Assembly: GCA_046756865.1 (NCBI GenBank)
Contig: JBHHXE010000002.1
Span: forward strand, 1 to 58,491
Origin: DUAG01 sp046756865
Lineage (GTDB): Bacteria > Nitrospirota > Nitrospiria > SBBL01 > JAADHI01
Length of the DNA stretch: 58,491 nt
Direction: 5' to 3'
In this document: positions 17,264 to 26,029 of the stretch, piece after piece
Layout: every line of letters begins with the position of its first letter
Numbering within the stretch: position 1 is the first letter of the stretch
The notes under the pieces: generated by a model
Database searches by the model: none
The model's input: the letters and a program-made list of their open reading frames with translations, nothing else
What the model was told of the DNA's origin: nothing
Translations under genes and position numbers: made by a program

Positions 17264-17284
17264 AATTAAATTTCAAGAACAAGA
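17264..17284. repeat. 21 bp direct repeat, right copy
   Basis: Perfect copy of 17083-17103, including the zapA stop codon (17273-17275). Confidence 0.7.
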
Positions 17285-17584
17285 CGGGCCATCCAGCTTA
17301 AAGGCTTCGAACTGTTCCTCTATGCTCTCAATAAGATCCCTTGTCTTTCCCCCGATCACAGCGTCGCGCGCTTCCTGTTCCGATCTCAACTGGAAAAGTT
17401 CATGAGCAATGTTAATCGAGGTGAGGACCGCCAGTTTTGAAAGCAGATTGTCCGGCGTATGCGCCGCCATTTCATTCATCTTCTCATCGACGTAGGAGGC
17501 CAAGGCCATAACATACTCCTTATCAGCATCTCCCTTTAAGGTATACTTATTTCCGAATATCTCGACCTGAAGTTTATTCCCCAA
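17273..17584 (-). CDS. zapA: Cell division protein ZapA
   Basis: The 103 residues show the ZapA pattern: VEIFGNKYTLKGDADKEYVMALASYVDEKMNEM, then LAVLTSINIAHELFQL and a C-terminal coiled coil. ZapA cross-links FtsZ filaments at the division ring. It overlaps the upstream zapB-like gene by 11 bp. Its last bases are duplicated on the far side of the repeat-A element. Confidence 0.9.
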   Translation of the reverse strand: MGNKLQVEIFGNKYTLKGDADKEYVMALASYVDEKMNEMAAHTPDNLLSKLAVLTSINIAHELFQLRSEQEARDAVIGGKTRDLIESIEEQFEAFKLDGPSCS

Positions 17585-17816
17585 TCAATGCTTCCTCATC
17601 CGAAACGCGGACGTCTCTCTCAAGATGGTCCAGTTTTCCCAGAAGGGCCTCTATCCGGAGACGGACCTTTCCGCGCTCGTCATGGAGGGCCTGGAATTCT
17701 TTTTCGCTCTGATCAAGCCTTGTTTTCAATTCTGCCTTCTCACTTTTCAAGCGCTGTATATATTCAATCATTTCCTGGACGCGCGATTCCAGGACCTCTA
17801 ACTGTTGTAATTCCAT
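17574..17816 (-). CDS. ZapB-like coiled-coil division protein
   Basis: This 80-residue protein is almost entirely coiled coil (LEVLESRVQEMIEYIQRLKSEK...LRIEALLGKLDHLE), as in ZapB/DUF904 proteins that link ZapA to MatP or the division machinery. The overlap with zapA supports the assignment. Low-complexity helices alone would not establish it. Confidence 0.75.
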   Translation of the reverse strand: MELQQLEVLESRVQEMIEYIQRLKSEKAELKTRLDQSEKEFQALHDERGKVRLRIEALLGKLDHLERDVRVSDEEALIGE

Positions 17817-17869
17817 CGCACCCTCAACTTGTTTTTCTCAAACTTACGCCTTCACTTTTTTTTTGTCAA

Positions 17870-18028
17870 CAGGATCTTGCAATTCATGGAGACAGGGCTT
17901 CTCATTGGACGACCAGGGCGTACCTATCAAAGCGGTGAAGCGTGGAGCGTAATAGATTTCACCTGATTACTCAATCACCTCATCACAATTCACAGCCTTC
18001 ATCAGTATTCAGGCAAATCGACGGTTTC
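17870..18028. repeat. Split repeat A (copy 4) apparently interrupted by repeat C (copy 2)
   Basis: GGACGACCAGGGCGTACC (around 17909-17926) resembles the middle of family A, and CAGTATTCAGGCAAATCG plus ACGGTTTC (to 18028) is its 3' arm. Between them 17958-17998 reads, inverted, as a GTGAATTGTGATGAGGTGAT unit of family C. This fits one element inserted in another. The homology is degraded and the boundaries are approximate. Confidence 0.4.
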
Positions 18029-18108
18029 AAATTTGGAATTGAACTGAATTACAGCCTCATGCTAATAATATAAACCTTACTATACATGTTCATCATAAAG
18101 GAGATTGC

Positions 18109-18435
18109 ATGCCGAAACCCAAGTACCACATCCTCGTCTGTACAACCCAGCGCCCCCCTGGGAATCCCCGTGGGTCCTGCGGAGAAAAAGGGAGCCAGGA
18201 AATCATCCCTGCTATCTATGATGAGATGGAGAAACGGGAACTCTTTGGACAGATTCTTGTCACTGAATCAACCTGTCTGGGTCCATGTCCGATGGGACCA
18301 ACCGTTGTGGTTTATCCGGACGCCGTCTGGTACAGGGGCGTAAAACCCGCTGATGTCGCCGAAATTATGGACGAACACATCACCCAGGGACGGCCCGTCG
18401 AACGTCTGGTCATGCCGGATGAGATGTGGGGCTAA
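18109..18435 (+). CDS. Thioredoxin-like [2Fe-2S] ferredoxin
   Basis: The 108 residues start at ATG 18109 with AAGGAG at 18098-18103. Cysteines C11, C24, C56 and C60 occur in the order LVCTTQ, RGSCGEKG and STCLGPCPMGP, the ligand spacing of thioredoxin-fold 2Fe-2S ferredoxins (also the NuoE-type site). GPTVVVYPDAVWY is the typical end of the fold. It is a small soluble electron carrier whose partner is not visible here. It is transcribed alone, convergent with rfbD. Confidence 0.93.
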   Translation: MPKPKYHILVCTTQRPPGNPRGSCGEKGSQEIIPAIYDEMEKRELFGQILVTESTCLGPCPMGPTVVVYPDAVWYRGVKPADVAEIMDEHITQGRPVERLVMPDEMWG

Positions 18436-18468
18436 ACTTCTCCTCCAAAATATATGCTGCTCCGCCCG

Positions 18469-19383
18469 CTATGCCTGCTCAGAGCTCAATGCCTCTCTCA
18501 GGCTCTCCTCCCAATCAGGCAATTCCAGACCGAAAGTCTGTTTCAGCTTACGGCAGTCCAAGAGGGAGAACGAAGGGCGTACAGCACGGGTCGGATAGGC
18601 AGAGGTCGGGATCGGGAGGAGGCGCTTCAGTCGAAAATCCGGGGCAGGTGGGGTCAAAATCGCCTCCGCAAAGCGATACCAGGTTGTCTGCCCACCGGCG
18701 GCCAGGTGATAAAGTCCGCTAACCTCCTCCAGTGATGAGGCATGATTGAATCGTGTAAGAATCCGGGCCGTCATCTCTGCAATCATCCGGCTCCAGGTCG
18801 GCGCCCCGACCTGGTCATCCACCACATTGATTTCCTCCCGCTCCCGCGCCAAGCGCCGTAGCGTCAGAAGGAAATTGCTCCCCCGCAAACCGTAAACCCA
18901 GCTTGTCCTAAAAATCAGGTATGACCGGCTCATGCTCTGGACAGCACGCTCTCCGGCAAGCTTCGTTTCGCCATAGACATTGAGCGGATGGGGCGGCATC
19001 TCTTCGCGATATCCCTTAGGCGGGGCCAGCCCACCGCCAAAAACATAGTCGGTTGAATAGTGAATCAGCGCGGCGTCAATCTGTCGGGCCTCTTCTGCGA
19101 GAAGGCCGGGCAGAGTCCCATTGATCTTCATCGCCAACTCCGGATCATCTTCAGCCTTGTCCACCGCGGTATATGCAGCCGCATTGACGATGAGGCTTGG
19201 TTTGATCTCCCCGATCCGCTGTCGGAGCGCATCCGTACAGGTCAAATCAAGATCGGAGCGATCGAGCGCGATAAGATCTCCCAGGGGGGACAGTGTCCGC
19301 TGCAATTCCCACCCCACCTGCCCCTGCTTTCCCAAAAGAAGAATCCGGGAGGCAACATCGGTTCGAGATTTGTCCCGCGCCAT
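18469..19383 (-). CDS. rfbD: dTDP-4-dehydrorhamnose reductase
   Basis: RfbD performs the last step to dTDP-L-rhamnose. The 304 residues carry the nucleotide-binding segment LLGKQGQVGWEL, DLDLTC, NAAAYTAVDKAE, STDYVFGG and the catalytic YGETK. The ATG shares its A with the rfbC stop (TGATG). About ten extra polar residues precede the fold. It ends the minus-strand rhamnose operon. Confidence 0.95.
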   Translation of the reverse strand: MARDKSRTDVASRILLLGKQGQVGWELQRTLSPLGDLIALDRSDLDLTCTDALRQRIGEIKPSLIVNAAAYTAVDKAEDDPELAMKINGTLPGLLAEEARQIDAALIHYSTDYVFGGGLAPPKGYREEMPPHPLNVYGETKLAGERAVQSMSRSYLIFRTSWVYGLRGSNFLLTLRRLAREREEINVVDDQVGAPTWSRMIAEMTARILTRFNHASSLEEVSGLYHLAAGGQTTWYRFAEAILTPPAPDFRLKRLLPIPTSAYPTRAVRPSFSLLDCRKLKQTFGLELPDWEESLREALSSEQA

Positions 19384-19946
19384 CAGTCAAATCCTGAAAA
19401 GCGGGGAAGCCCCTCAGGGTCAATTTTCTCTATACCAGGGGCAGCGCTGTCTTTATCCGACAGGATCGGGGTCTCAGTCGGCCAGGTAATCCCAATCTTC
19501 GGATCATTCCAGAGAAGACTCTGTTCCAACTGCGGTGCATAAAAGTCGGTGCACTTGTAGGTGAAAAGGGCGGTGGGACTGGTAATACAAAAGCCGTGCG
19601 CAAAACCTTCAGGGATATAGATCTGGCGCGCGTTTTCACCGGTGAGGGTGATGCCGACCCATTGGCCAAAAGTAGGAGATCCGACGCGAATGTCGACAGC
19701 AACGTCAAAAACCTCCCCCTGCAGGACGGTGACAAGCTTTCCCTGCGGCGCCGGGTTCTGGAAATGGAGTCCCCTCAGGACACCCTGAGTGGAAAACGAA
19801 ACATTGTCCTGAACAAAGTCGGCAGGAAGTCCTGCTCCTTTATACCGGTCCCGATGCCAGGTCTCCAAAAAAAATCCACGGGAATCGCGAAAAATCTTTG
19901 GCTCGAGGATGACGACACCAGAAAGTTTGGTTTCTATTTTTTTCAT
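19383..19946 (-). CDS. rfbC: dTDP-4-dehydrorhamnose 3,5-epimerase
   Basis: The 187-residue cupin enzyme contains RGFFLETWHRDRY, VLRGLHFQNPAPQGKLV with the catalytic His, GEVFDVAVDIRVGSPTFG and IPEGFAHGFCI. It inverts C3 and C5 of the 4-keto sugar before RfbD reduces it. A 149 bp gap separates it from rfbA and holds no clear ORF. Confidence 0.96.
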   Translation of the reverse strand: MKKIETKLSGVVILEPKIFRDSRGFFLETWHRDRYKGAGLPADFVQDNVSFSTQGVLRGLHFQNPAPQGKLVTVLQGEVFDVAVDIRVGSPTFGQWVGITLTGENARQIYIPEGFAHGFCITSPTALFTYKCTDFYAPQLEQSLLWNDPKIGITWPTETPILSDKDSAAPGIEKIDPEGLPRFSGFD

Positions 19947-20095
19947 AGCGAGCCTCTGATTAGACCTGGGTTGACTTTTTCAAAAGATAAAATATTTCGA
20001 TTCAAGGTGCAAATCGCAAAAAACAGCCCGCCAGGTTCGAGATTTAAAAAGCAAAAGCGGAACATTCTTGCCCTAAAAAACAGACCATGACTCAA

Positions 20096-20992
20096 TCAGA
20101 TGCTCCCCAACTCCATCCGGGGAATATCCCCGTTTGCCAGGTCAAGGAGATACTGGCCATAACCGTTTTTAAGCATCGCCCGGGCCAGGGATTTCAACTG
20201 GGGGGCGTCAATGTAGCCCATCCGGTAGACGATCTCTTCTGGACAGGAAATGCTGAGCCCCTGACGTGTCTCCATGACTTCGATATATTGCGAGGCCTGC
20301 AGGAGCGATTCATGGGTACCGGTATCGAGCCAGGCAATGCCTCGCCCGAGCAGTTCCACCTGAAGCTTTCCTTTGCTTAGATATGCGCTGTTTAAATCAG
20401 TGATTTCCAACTCACCCCGAGGGGACGGCTTTAGACCTTTGGCAATATCAACCACCGTGTTGTCGTAGAAATAAAGCCCTGTCACCGCATAGTTCGATTT
20501 AGGATCGTCCGGTTTTTCCTCAATGGCAATCGCCCGCCGGTTTTCATCAAACTGCACCACGCCGTAACGTTGCGGATCCCGGACATAATATCCAAAAACA
20601 ATGGCCCCCTCTTCCAGCAACACGGCCTTCTGCACAACTTCGATAAGGCCCCTTCCGTAAAAGATGTTGTCCCCAAGGATCAGGCAGACGGAACTGTCTC
20701 CAATATAATCCTCTCCGATCAGGAAGGCCTGTGCCAGACCACCGGGATCCGGCTGGACGGCATAGCGCAAAGAAAGCCCCCACTGCGACCCATCGCCCAA
20801 CAGGGCTTGATATTGGGGAAGATCATGCGGAGTTGTGATAATTAAAAACTCTCTTAAGCCCGACAACAGAAGGGTACACAGGGGATAGTAGATCATCGGC
20901 TTGTTGTAAACCGGCAAAAGCTGCTTGCTCACAACCTGGGTCACAGGATAAAGTCGGGTCCCGCTTCCCCCCGCTAAGATGATGCCTTTCAT
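20096..20992 (-). CDS. rfbA: Glucose-1-phosphate thymidylyltransferase
   Basis: ATG 20992 gives the canonical start MKGIILAGGSGTRLYP with AGGAAGC upstream; the frame is open to 21067 but that part is repeat-B sequence. The 298 residues include SKQLLPVYNKPMIYYP, LGDNIFYG and EKPDDPKSNYAVTGLYFYD. It makes dTDP-glucose from dTTP and glucose 1-phosphate, the first rhamnose step. Confidence 0.96.
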   Translation of the reverse strand: MKGIILAGGSGTRLYPVTQVVSKQLLPVYNKPMIYYPLCTLLLSGLREFLIITTPHDLPQYQALLGDGSQWGLSLRYAVQPDPGGLAQAFLIGEDYIGDSSVCLILGDNIFYGRGLIEVVQKAVLLEEGAIVFGYYVRDPQRYGVVQFDENRRAIAIEEKPDDPKSNYAVTGLYFYDNTVVDIAKGLKPSPRGELEITDLNSAYLSKGKLQVELLGRGIAWLDTGTHESLLQASQYIEVMETRQGLSISCPEEIVYRMGYIDAPQLKSLARAMLKNGYGQYLLDLANGDIPRMELGSI

Positions 20993-21045
20993 TTCGCTTC
21001 CTCTATTAAAATCCTGTAACGCTTCAGATTGCCAGGACACGGTTT

Positions 21046-21125
21046 CGGGGCAAGGCGCAAGGTACACAGAACCGCAGCGTATGTTTCATACCTGACGATT
21101 CGAGCACCACAACAACGCAGCCCCG
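21046..21125 (+). repeat. Repeat family B, copy 1
   Basis: An 80 bp element with inverted ends CGGGGC/GCCCCG in the rfbB-rfbA gap. It contains GGCAAGGCG, CAGAACCGCAGCGTATG and GATTCGAGCACCACAACAAC. It aligns along its whole length with 29196-29285 (inverted) and 34206-34287. Confidence 0.75.
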
Positions 21126-21151
21126 GAGTCTTCGCAGGGTGAGCTGAATCC

Positions 21152-22204
21152 TTACAAAGTACCAAGGCGCTCTCTCTTATAACTTCCATCTTGCACTCGC
21201 CGGCACCAGGACCGGTGATCCAGAACCCACTGTACAGTCCTTCTCAAGCCGGACGCAAAGGTCTCTGCAGGCGTCCAGCACAGATCCCGCGCTATTTTTG
21301 AGGCATCGATGGCGTAGCGCTGATCATGCCCGGGCCGGTCCTGCACAAACTGAATCAGCGCGGCATAGGCTCCCAGGCTCGGGTTGGGGGCAAGCTCGTC
21401 CAGAAGCTGGCAGAGCAATTCGACAACCTCCAGATTGGTCTTTTCATTGCTTCCACCGATGTTGTAGGTTTCTCCCGGCCGGCCTTTTTTCAAAACGAGA
21501 CACAGGGCCCGGACGTGATCTTCTACATAAAGCCAATCCCGAATATTTGCGCCACTTCCATAGACCGGCAGAGGTTTTTCCTCAAGGGCATTGAGAATGA
21601 CCAATGGTATCAGCTTCTCGGGAAACTGGTATGGGCCGTAATTATTGGAACAATTTGTAATAAGGACCGGGAGACCATAAGTATGATGCCATGCACGGAC
21701 CAGATGGTCTGAAGCGGACTTGCTGGCCGAATAGGGGGAGTTGGGGTGATAGGCCGTCTCTTCGGTAAACAGTCCGGTCTCACCTAAGGACCCGAAGACC
21801 TCATCGGTCGAAACATGGAGATAACGAAACTGCGCCTTTTGTGTCCCTTCCAACTGCCGCCAATAGCTGCATGCCGCTTCGAGGAGAGTATATGTCCCCA
21901 AAATATTGGTCTGGATAAAGGGCGCCGGACAATCAATCGAGCGGTCTACGTGAGACTCCGCCGCAAGGTGCATGACCGCATCCGGCCGATAGTTCTCAAA
22001 AAGCCCTTTGACTGCGTCTGCGTCACAGATATCAACCTTCTCAAATTGATAGCGCGCATCCTCCCGAACATCGCTCAGAGACTCCAGGTTGCCGGCATAG
22101 GTCAGCTTATCAACATTGAGCAGACTGTGCTCTGTTTCCTGTAAGAGGTATCGAACCAGATTAGAGCCGATAAATCCGGCCCCGCCGGTAACAATAATCT
22201 TCAT
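21152..22204 (-). CDS. rfbB: dTDP-glucose 4,6-dehydratase
   Basis: RfbB converts dTDP-glucose to the 4-keto-6-deoxy sugar using bound NAD. The 350 residues from ATG 22204 show GGAGFIGSNLVRY, HLAAESHVDRSI, STDEVFGSLGE and YSASKSASDHLVRA with the catalytic Tyr-Lys. It comes second in the operon, after the aminotransferase. Confidence 0.96.
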   Translation of the reverse strand: MKIIVTGGAGFIGSNLVRYLLQETEHSLLNVDKLTYAGNLESLSDVREDARYQFEKVDICDADAVKGLFENYRPDAVMHLAAESHVDRSIDCPAPFIQTNILGTYTLLEAACSYWRQLEGTQKAQFRYLHVSTDEVFGSLGETGLFTEETAYHPNSPYSASKSASDHLVRAWHHTYGLPVLITNCSNNYGPYQFPEKLIPLVILNALEEKPLPVYGSGANIRDWLYVEDHVRALCLVLKKGRPGETYNIGGSNEKTNLEVVELLCQLLDELAPNPSLGAYAALIQFVQDRPGHDQRYAIDASKIARDLCWTPAETFASGLRRTVQWVLDHRSWCRRVQDGSYKRERLGTL

Positions 22205-22303
22205 GAACAACCTGTGTCATGTGTCATGCGATAGGGAGGACAAAACCAATAGCGATTCATGTCTCTCACGACGCATCACTGTTTAACGATCATCGCCTCC
22301 GAA

Positions 22304-23446
22304 TCACGCCTTACGGAAAAACGCCTGTATTTCGTCCACAACAGCCCCCTGCATCTTCGAGGTCAATTCCGGATAAATCGGGAGGGCCAGTGTTTCATTC
22401 GCAGCCCGCTCTGCCTCCGGAAAGTCTCCCTCCTTGTAACCAAGAGATTTAAAACACCCTTGAAGGTGAAAAGGAATGGGATAGTAGACCTCCGTAATGA
22501 TCTCTTTTTCCCCGAGATACTCCCGCAGGCGATTCCGATCCCGGACGCGGATCACAAATTGATTGTAGATATGATAATGCGAAACACCCTTCTCTTTATA
22601 AACGGCCTCGGAGAGGGAGAGACGCTCTTCCTCAACCATTCCGCTCTCATTAAATAGCTCAGCATAACGCTTTGCATTTTCCTGGCGTTGGGCGGTCCAA
22701 CGGTCCAGATAGTTCAGCTTGACATTGATGACGGCGGCCTGAATGGCATCAATCCGGAAATTTCCACCGATGGTCTTATGAACATACTTGGGCTTTCCAC
22801 CGTGTACCCGGAGAATTCTTACCTTCTCGGCAAGTTCGGGATCTCTCATGACAACCATTCCAGCATCCCCCAGGGCGCCAAGATTCTTGCTTGGAAAAAA
22901 AGAGAAGGCCCCGAAATCTCCGAGACTCCCTGCGCGCCTTCCGTCGTGGTATTCGGCCCCGATTGCCTGCGCGGCATCCTCGATAACCCTTAAGTGATGC
23001 GCTTCCGCGATCTTGAGGATCGGCGCCATATCCGCGACCTGGCCGTAAAGATGAACAGGGATGATTGCTTTTGTCTTGGACGTCACCGCAGCCGCGATTT
23101 TCTCCGGATCAATGTTATAGCTCACCGGGTCGATGTCGACAAAAACCGGTATGGCGCCCAATCGAACAATCGCCCCTGCCGTCGCAATGAAGGAATAAGG
23201 CGTGGTGATCACCTCATCCCCCGGACCAATGTCAGCCGCCATCAGCGAGATCAAGAGGGCATCTGTTCCCGAGGCCACACCCACGGCGTGCCCGGTCTGG
23301 CAGTAAGTCGCGATCTGCTCCTCCAGTCTCTTGACTGCGGGACCCAGGATAAAGGCCTGGCTCTGAAAAACGGCGTCAATCGCGGCCAGAAGTTCTTTCC
23401 GGATGGGTTCATGGTGGGCCTTTAAGTCTAGAAGCGGGACCTTCAT
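22304..23446 (-). CDS. DegT/DnrJ/EryC1 family sugar aminotransferase
   Basis: The 380 residues begin at ATG 23446 with AGGAGG upstream. The fold-type I PLP site is FFPSKNLGALGD, with Lys187 as the Schiff-base lysine, and VIEDAAQAIGAEY supplies the PLP aspartate. Such enzymes transaminate keto sugars (for example WbpE, FdtB or DesV types) for O-antigen or capsule. It heads the operon with rfbB, so a dTDP-4-keto-6-deoxy sugar or a UDP-3-keto sugar is plausible. Substrate not determined. Confidence 0.92.
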   Translation of the reverse strand: MKVPLLDLKAHHEPIRKELLAAIDAVFQSQAFILGPAVKRLEEQIATYCQTGHAVGVASGTDALLISLMAADIGPGDEVITTPYSFIATAGAIVRLGAIPVFVDIDPVSYNIDPEKIAAAVTSKTKAIIPVHLYGQVADMAPILKIAEAHHLRVIEDAAQAIGAEYHDGRRAGSLGDFGAFSFFPSKNLGALGDAGMVVMRDPELAEKVRILRVHGGKPKYVHKTIGGNFRIDAIQAAVINVKLNYLDRWTAQRQENAKRYAELFNESGMVEEERLSLSEAVYKEKGVSHYHIYNQFVIRVRDRNRLREYLGEKEIITEVYYPIPFHLQGCFKSLGYKEGDFPEAERAANETLALPIYPELTSKMQGAVVDEIQAFFRKA

Positions 23447-23540
23447 TTTGTGCCTCCTGTTTGGAAAAACACCGCCGAGGAGCGGCGAGGGTTACGCTTG
23501 CTATGCGTGTTCAAAAAATCACTCAATGATACCGGACACA

Positions 23541-23570
23541 TCTATAGTACATCAGGCGCATCAGAGTCAA
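23541..23570 (-). promoter_or_regulatory. Promoter upstream of the sugar operon
   Basis: On the minus strand TTGACT and TATAGA are 18 bp apart, about 95 bp before the aminotransferase start. This is the only good promoter-like pair in the 158 bp gap to recO. Confidence 0.5.
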
Positions 23571-23604
23571 GGAAGGGGCCCCTTCTAAGCTTCCCAACAC
23601 GCTC

Positions 23605-24408
23605 CTAAACCTTTGCTGGAGACCCGGCTGAAAGAGCATGTGACGGATAGGCATCAAACTCGGGGAAGCGGCTTCCGGTGATAAAAGTGAGGTGGTTTCT
23701 AAAGAGCGTTTCAACCTCTTTTCGCATTGCCGGAGAAGGCTTCAGGCGATGGGAACGCGCGTAGTCCATCCGCTGGGAGGCCTCCAGAAAAGCAAGCGTC
23801 CCCTGAGAAATAAAAACAAGCGATCCGACCCCCTTTGCACAGTTCAGGCAGACGGCTCCGCCGAAAGATGCGGAAAAATAGAGTCCGGTCCCGGACCTGC
23901 TTCCCGAGCGGAAGGGAGAAATGGGTGATTTATGGCACTTCAGACAGGAGTCCCATCGGGGCTGGTAACCGCTGTAAGCGATCAACCGAACGACGAAGAG
24001 AAGGACAGAAAGTTGCGGGTCCGTCCCATTTTCAAGAAAGGAGAGTCCATTGCGCAGGAGCGGAAAAATTGATGGGCTTGGATGCCCGTCAGCGGTCATC
24101 TTTTGAACAAGATGCGCCATCAGAAAGGCGGAATGAATTCCGCCCCAGTCTTCCCTTAATTTTTGAAAAGAGTGGATAATGTCGGATTGATTAATCCTGG
24201 CAAGCTTATCTCCACCCTTTTCAAAAAGCTGAAGTCTGCAATGCGTGAACGGCTCCAAGGAGGCGCCAAAGCGGCTTTTCATCCGACGCGCACCTTTTGC
24301 CACCCCCTTGAGCTTGCCCCGCTTGTCCGTATAAAAAGTCACCAGCTTATCGGCATCACCAAGCTTGATGCTTCCCAGAACAATTGCCTCGGATGTAAGA
24401 AGAGACAT
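23605..24408 (-). CDS. recO: DNA repair protein RecO
   Basis: The 267 residues have the N-terminal OB fold (EAIVLGSIKLGDADKLVTFYTDKRGKLKGVAKGARR) and a C-terminal helical domain with a zinc-type cysteine set (CLKC and CLNC). RecO loads RecA on SSB-coated DNA with RecR. It is a single gene, bounded by repeat A upstream and the sugar-operon promoter downstream. Confidence 0.94.
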   Translation of the reverse strand: MSLLTSEAIVLGSIKLGDADKLVTFYTDKRGKLKGVAKGARRMKSRFGASLEPFTHCRLQLFEKGGDKLARINQSDIIHSFQKLREDWGGIHSAFLMAHLVQKMTADGHPSPSIFPLLRNGLSFLENGTDPQLSVLLFVVRLIAYSGYQPRWDSCLKCHKSPISPFRSGSRSGTGLYFSASFGGAVCLNCAKGVGSLVFISQGTLAFLEASQRMDYARSHRLKPSPAMRKEVETLFRNHLTFITGSRFPEFDAYPSHALSAGSPAKV

Positions 24409-24458
24409 GGGCCAAACTTCCTCATCTACAAGAATTATTATTCCCCTTGGTCTTTTGG

Positions 24459-24579
24459 GAAACAGTCAAGTCGTCTGAAAAACAAGTCCAGAAGCCATAT
24501 GAGGTCTCCAGGGCGTACCCACTGTTTGAGGAGCCCTTTATGGCTGATAATGCTGAATTACAGGCGGATCAGTGGTTTC
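24459..24579. repeat. Repeat family A, copy 2
   Basis: About 121 bp from GAAACAGTCAAGTCGTCTG to CAGTGGTTTC, between the PQQ-type dehydrogenase and recO. It aligns across its length with the copies at 17123 and 35996, including GGCGTACC...TTTGAGGAG in the middle. Confidence 0.7.
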
Positions 24580-24590
24580 TTTGTGGCAAC

Positions 24591-25772
24591 TCATTTCGCC
24601 GCGACAATCTTAAGGATCTCTCCGCTGTAGTCCACAACATAAAGCTCGTGTTGTTCATCTTCGCCGAAGGCGCTGATGCTGCGGTCTGTCTCCAGGAGCA
24701 ATTCCTGCCCGGTAACGCGGTCTCCCTCATATCTCAGCATCCAGATCCGGCCGCTGCCGAAATCCCCGTAGAGATAGGCACCGACAAGTTCTGGAAGCGC
24801 ACGCCCGCGGTAGACCCTGCCGCCGATCACCACAGTGCCATCACTACGCGGGTAGTCGAAAAGGGGGAGCGTCAGTCCCTTTTGATCACAGCGGAGATTG
24901 ACGCCCGGGGTGCATCTCTTGCCTTCCATGATATTCCATCCATAGTTCCCTCCCCGCCGGATCAGGTTGATCTCCTCCCGGGACCTCTGACCAACATCCC
25001 CGGCCAGGAGGTCTCCGGTCTGCGCATCAAAGGAAAACCGCCAGGGGTTCCGGAGGCCGGTGGCCCAGATCTCCGGCGCGGCATCCCGGCTTCGCGCAAA
25101 GGGATTATCTGCCGGGATGGTATAGGCCTGCCCGTCTTTGCCTGGATTGACTCCAATTCTAAGCATCTTCCCCAGACGCGTCTTTAGATTCTGGCTATTC
25201 CCCTGGGGGTCGTTCCCCGCGCCGCCGTCCCCCATGCCAATGTAAAGGGTGCCGTCCGGTCCAAAGGCAATCTCCCCGCCGTTGTGATTTGAAAAGGGCT
25301 GGGGAATTTTCATCAGGATCCGTTCGCTCGCCGGGTCGGCCCGATCCGGATGATTTCCGACGCCGAATTCGGAGATCACGGTATGGAGGCCTCCTCCTGA
25401 GGCCGTATAATTTACAAAAAAGCGTGGGGTTCTGGAAAATTCAGGATGAAAGGCCAAACCGAGGAGCCCCTTCTCGCCGCCGTCGCTCACGCGCCTTCGG
25501 ATATCCAGATAGGGTGTCTTTTCCAGGGCCCCGTTTTTCAGGACCCGGATCGTTCCGCGCTGTTCGACAATGAAAAGGCGACCGCTCCCATCCCCGGCAT
25601 GAAAAAGGCCGGTCGGACGCGCCAATCCGCCCACAATCCGTTCCAGTCGGATCCGGGAAGGCCCGGGAACCGCCTGTGTTTCAGGACCAAAAAAAAGGGG
25701 ATCACAGGCCGCTTGTAGCATAAAAAGGGAAAAGCTTATCACCCATAAACAATATCCGGATCGTCGTGCCAC
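24591..25772 (-). CDS. PQQ-dependent sugar dehydrogenase-like lipoprotein
   Basis: The 393 residues start with a lipoprotein signal ending LQAAC (Cys 23). The six-bladed propeller of soluble glucose dehydrogenase/Hhip type follows, with VEQRGTIRVL, GEKGLLGLAFHPEF, NHNGGEIAFGPDGTLYIGMGDGG and GLRNPWRFSFD. The NHNGGEIAFG block supplies the general base and calcium/PQQ contacts. Many family members oxidise aldose sugars with PQQ; no PQQ synthesis genes are seen here, so activity is inferred. It is probably attached to the outer or inner membrane facing the periplasm. Confidence 0.93.
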   Translation of the reverse strand: MARRSGYCLWVISFSLFMLQAACDPLFFGPETQAVPGPSRIRLERIVGGLARPTGLFHAGDGSGRLFIVEQRGTIRVLKNGALEKTPYLDIRRRVSDGGEKGLLGLAFHPEFSRTPRFFVNYTASGGGLHTVISEFGVGNHPDRADPASERILMKIPQPFSNHNGGEIAFGPDGTLYIGMGDGGAGNDPQGNSQNLKTRLGKMLRIGVNPGKDGQAYTIPADNPFARSRDAAPEIWATGLRNPWRFSFDAQTGDLLAGDVGQRSREEINLIRRGGNYGWNIMEGKRCTPGVNLRCDQKGLTLPLFDYPRSDGTVVIGGRVYRGRALPELVGAYLYGDFGSGRIWMLRYEGDRVTGQELLLETDRSISAFGEDEQHELYVVDYSGEILKIVAAK

Positions 25773-25940
25773 CCTCCCCTCCCAAACCCGAGTTTGATAG
25801 ATAAGAGATACACTAGGAGATCAGGACCATATTTGTCAACAAACCGCATCAACACCCGGTTGAAGTATCCTCTCTGAAAGGATGTTTGCACTGGATGTAT
25901 TCACTATCGGAATGCCGGATGCTAAAAACCCAGAAAGAGC

Positions 25941-25969
25941 TTGACAAGCTCAAGGGAGTTTTTTATATT
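25941..25969 (+). promoter_or_regulatory. Promoter of fur
   Basis: TTGACA and TATATT are separated by exactly 17 bp. Transcription would start near 25976, leaving a leader of about 54 nt before the GTG at 26030. This also argues against the longer fur frame that begins at 25886. Confidence 0.75.
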
Positions 25970-26029
25970 ACTTTTTCACCAATTTTAGAATGGGGCAGCT
26001 TTAGGAACCCAAGCCGTAAGGGAGTCCGG

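Noticed and set aside
25886..26029. N-terminal extension of Fur (48 residues)
   Set aside because: It spans the fur promoter itself, while GTG 26030 has a good ribosome site and gives the standard Fur length.
25900..26029. Autoregulatory Fur box before fur
   Set aside because: The AT-rich stretch near the -10 shares only scattered positions with the consensus.
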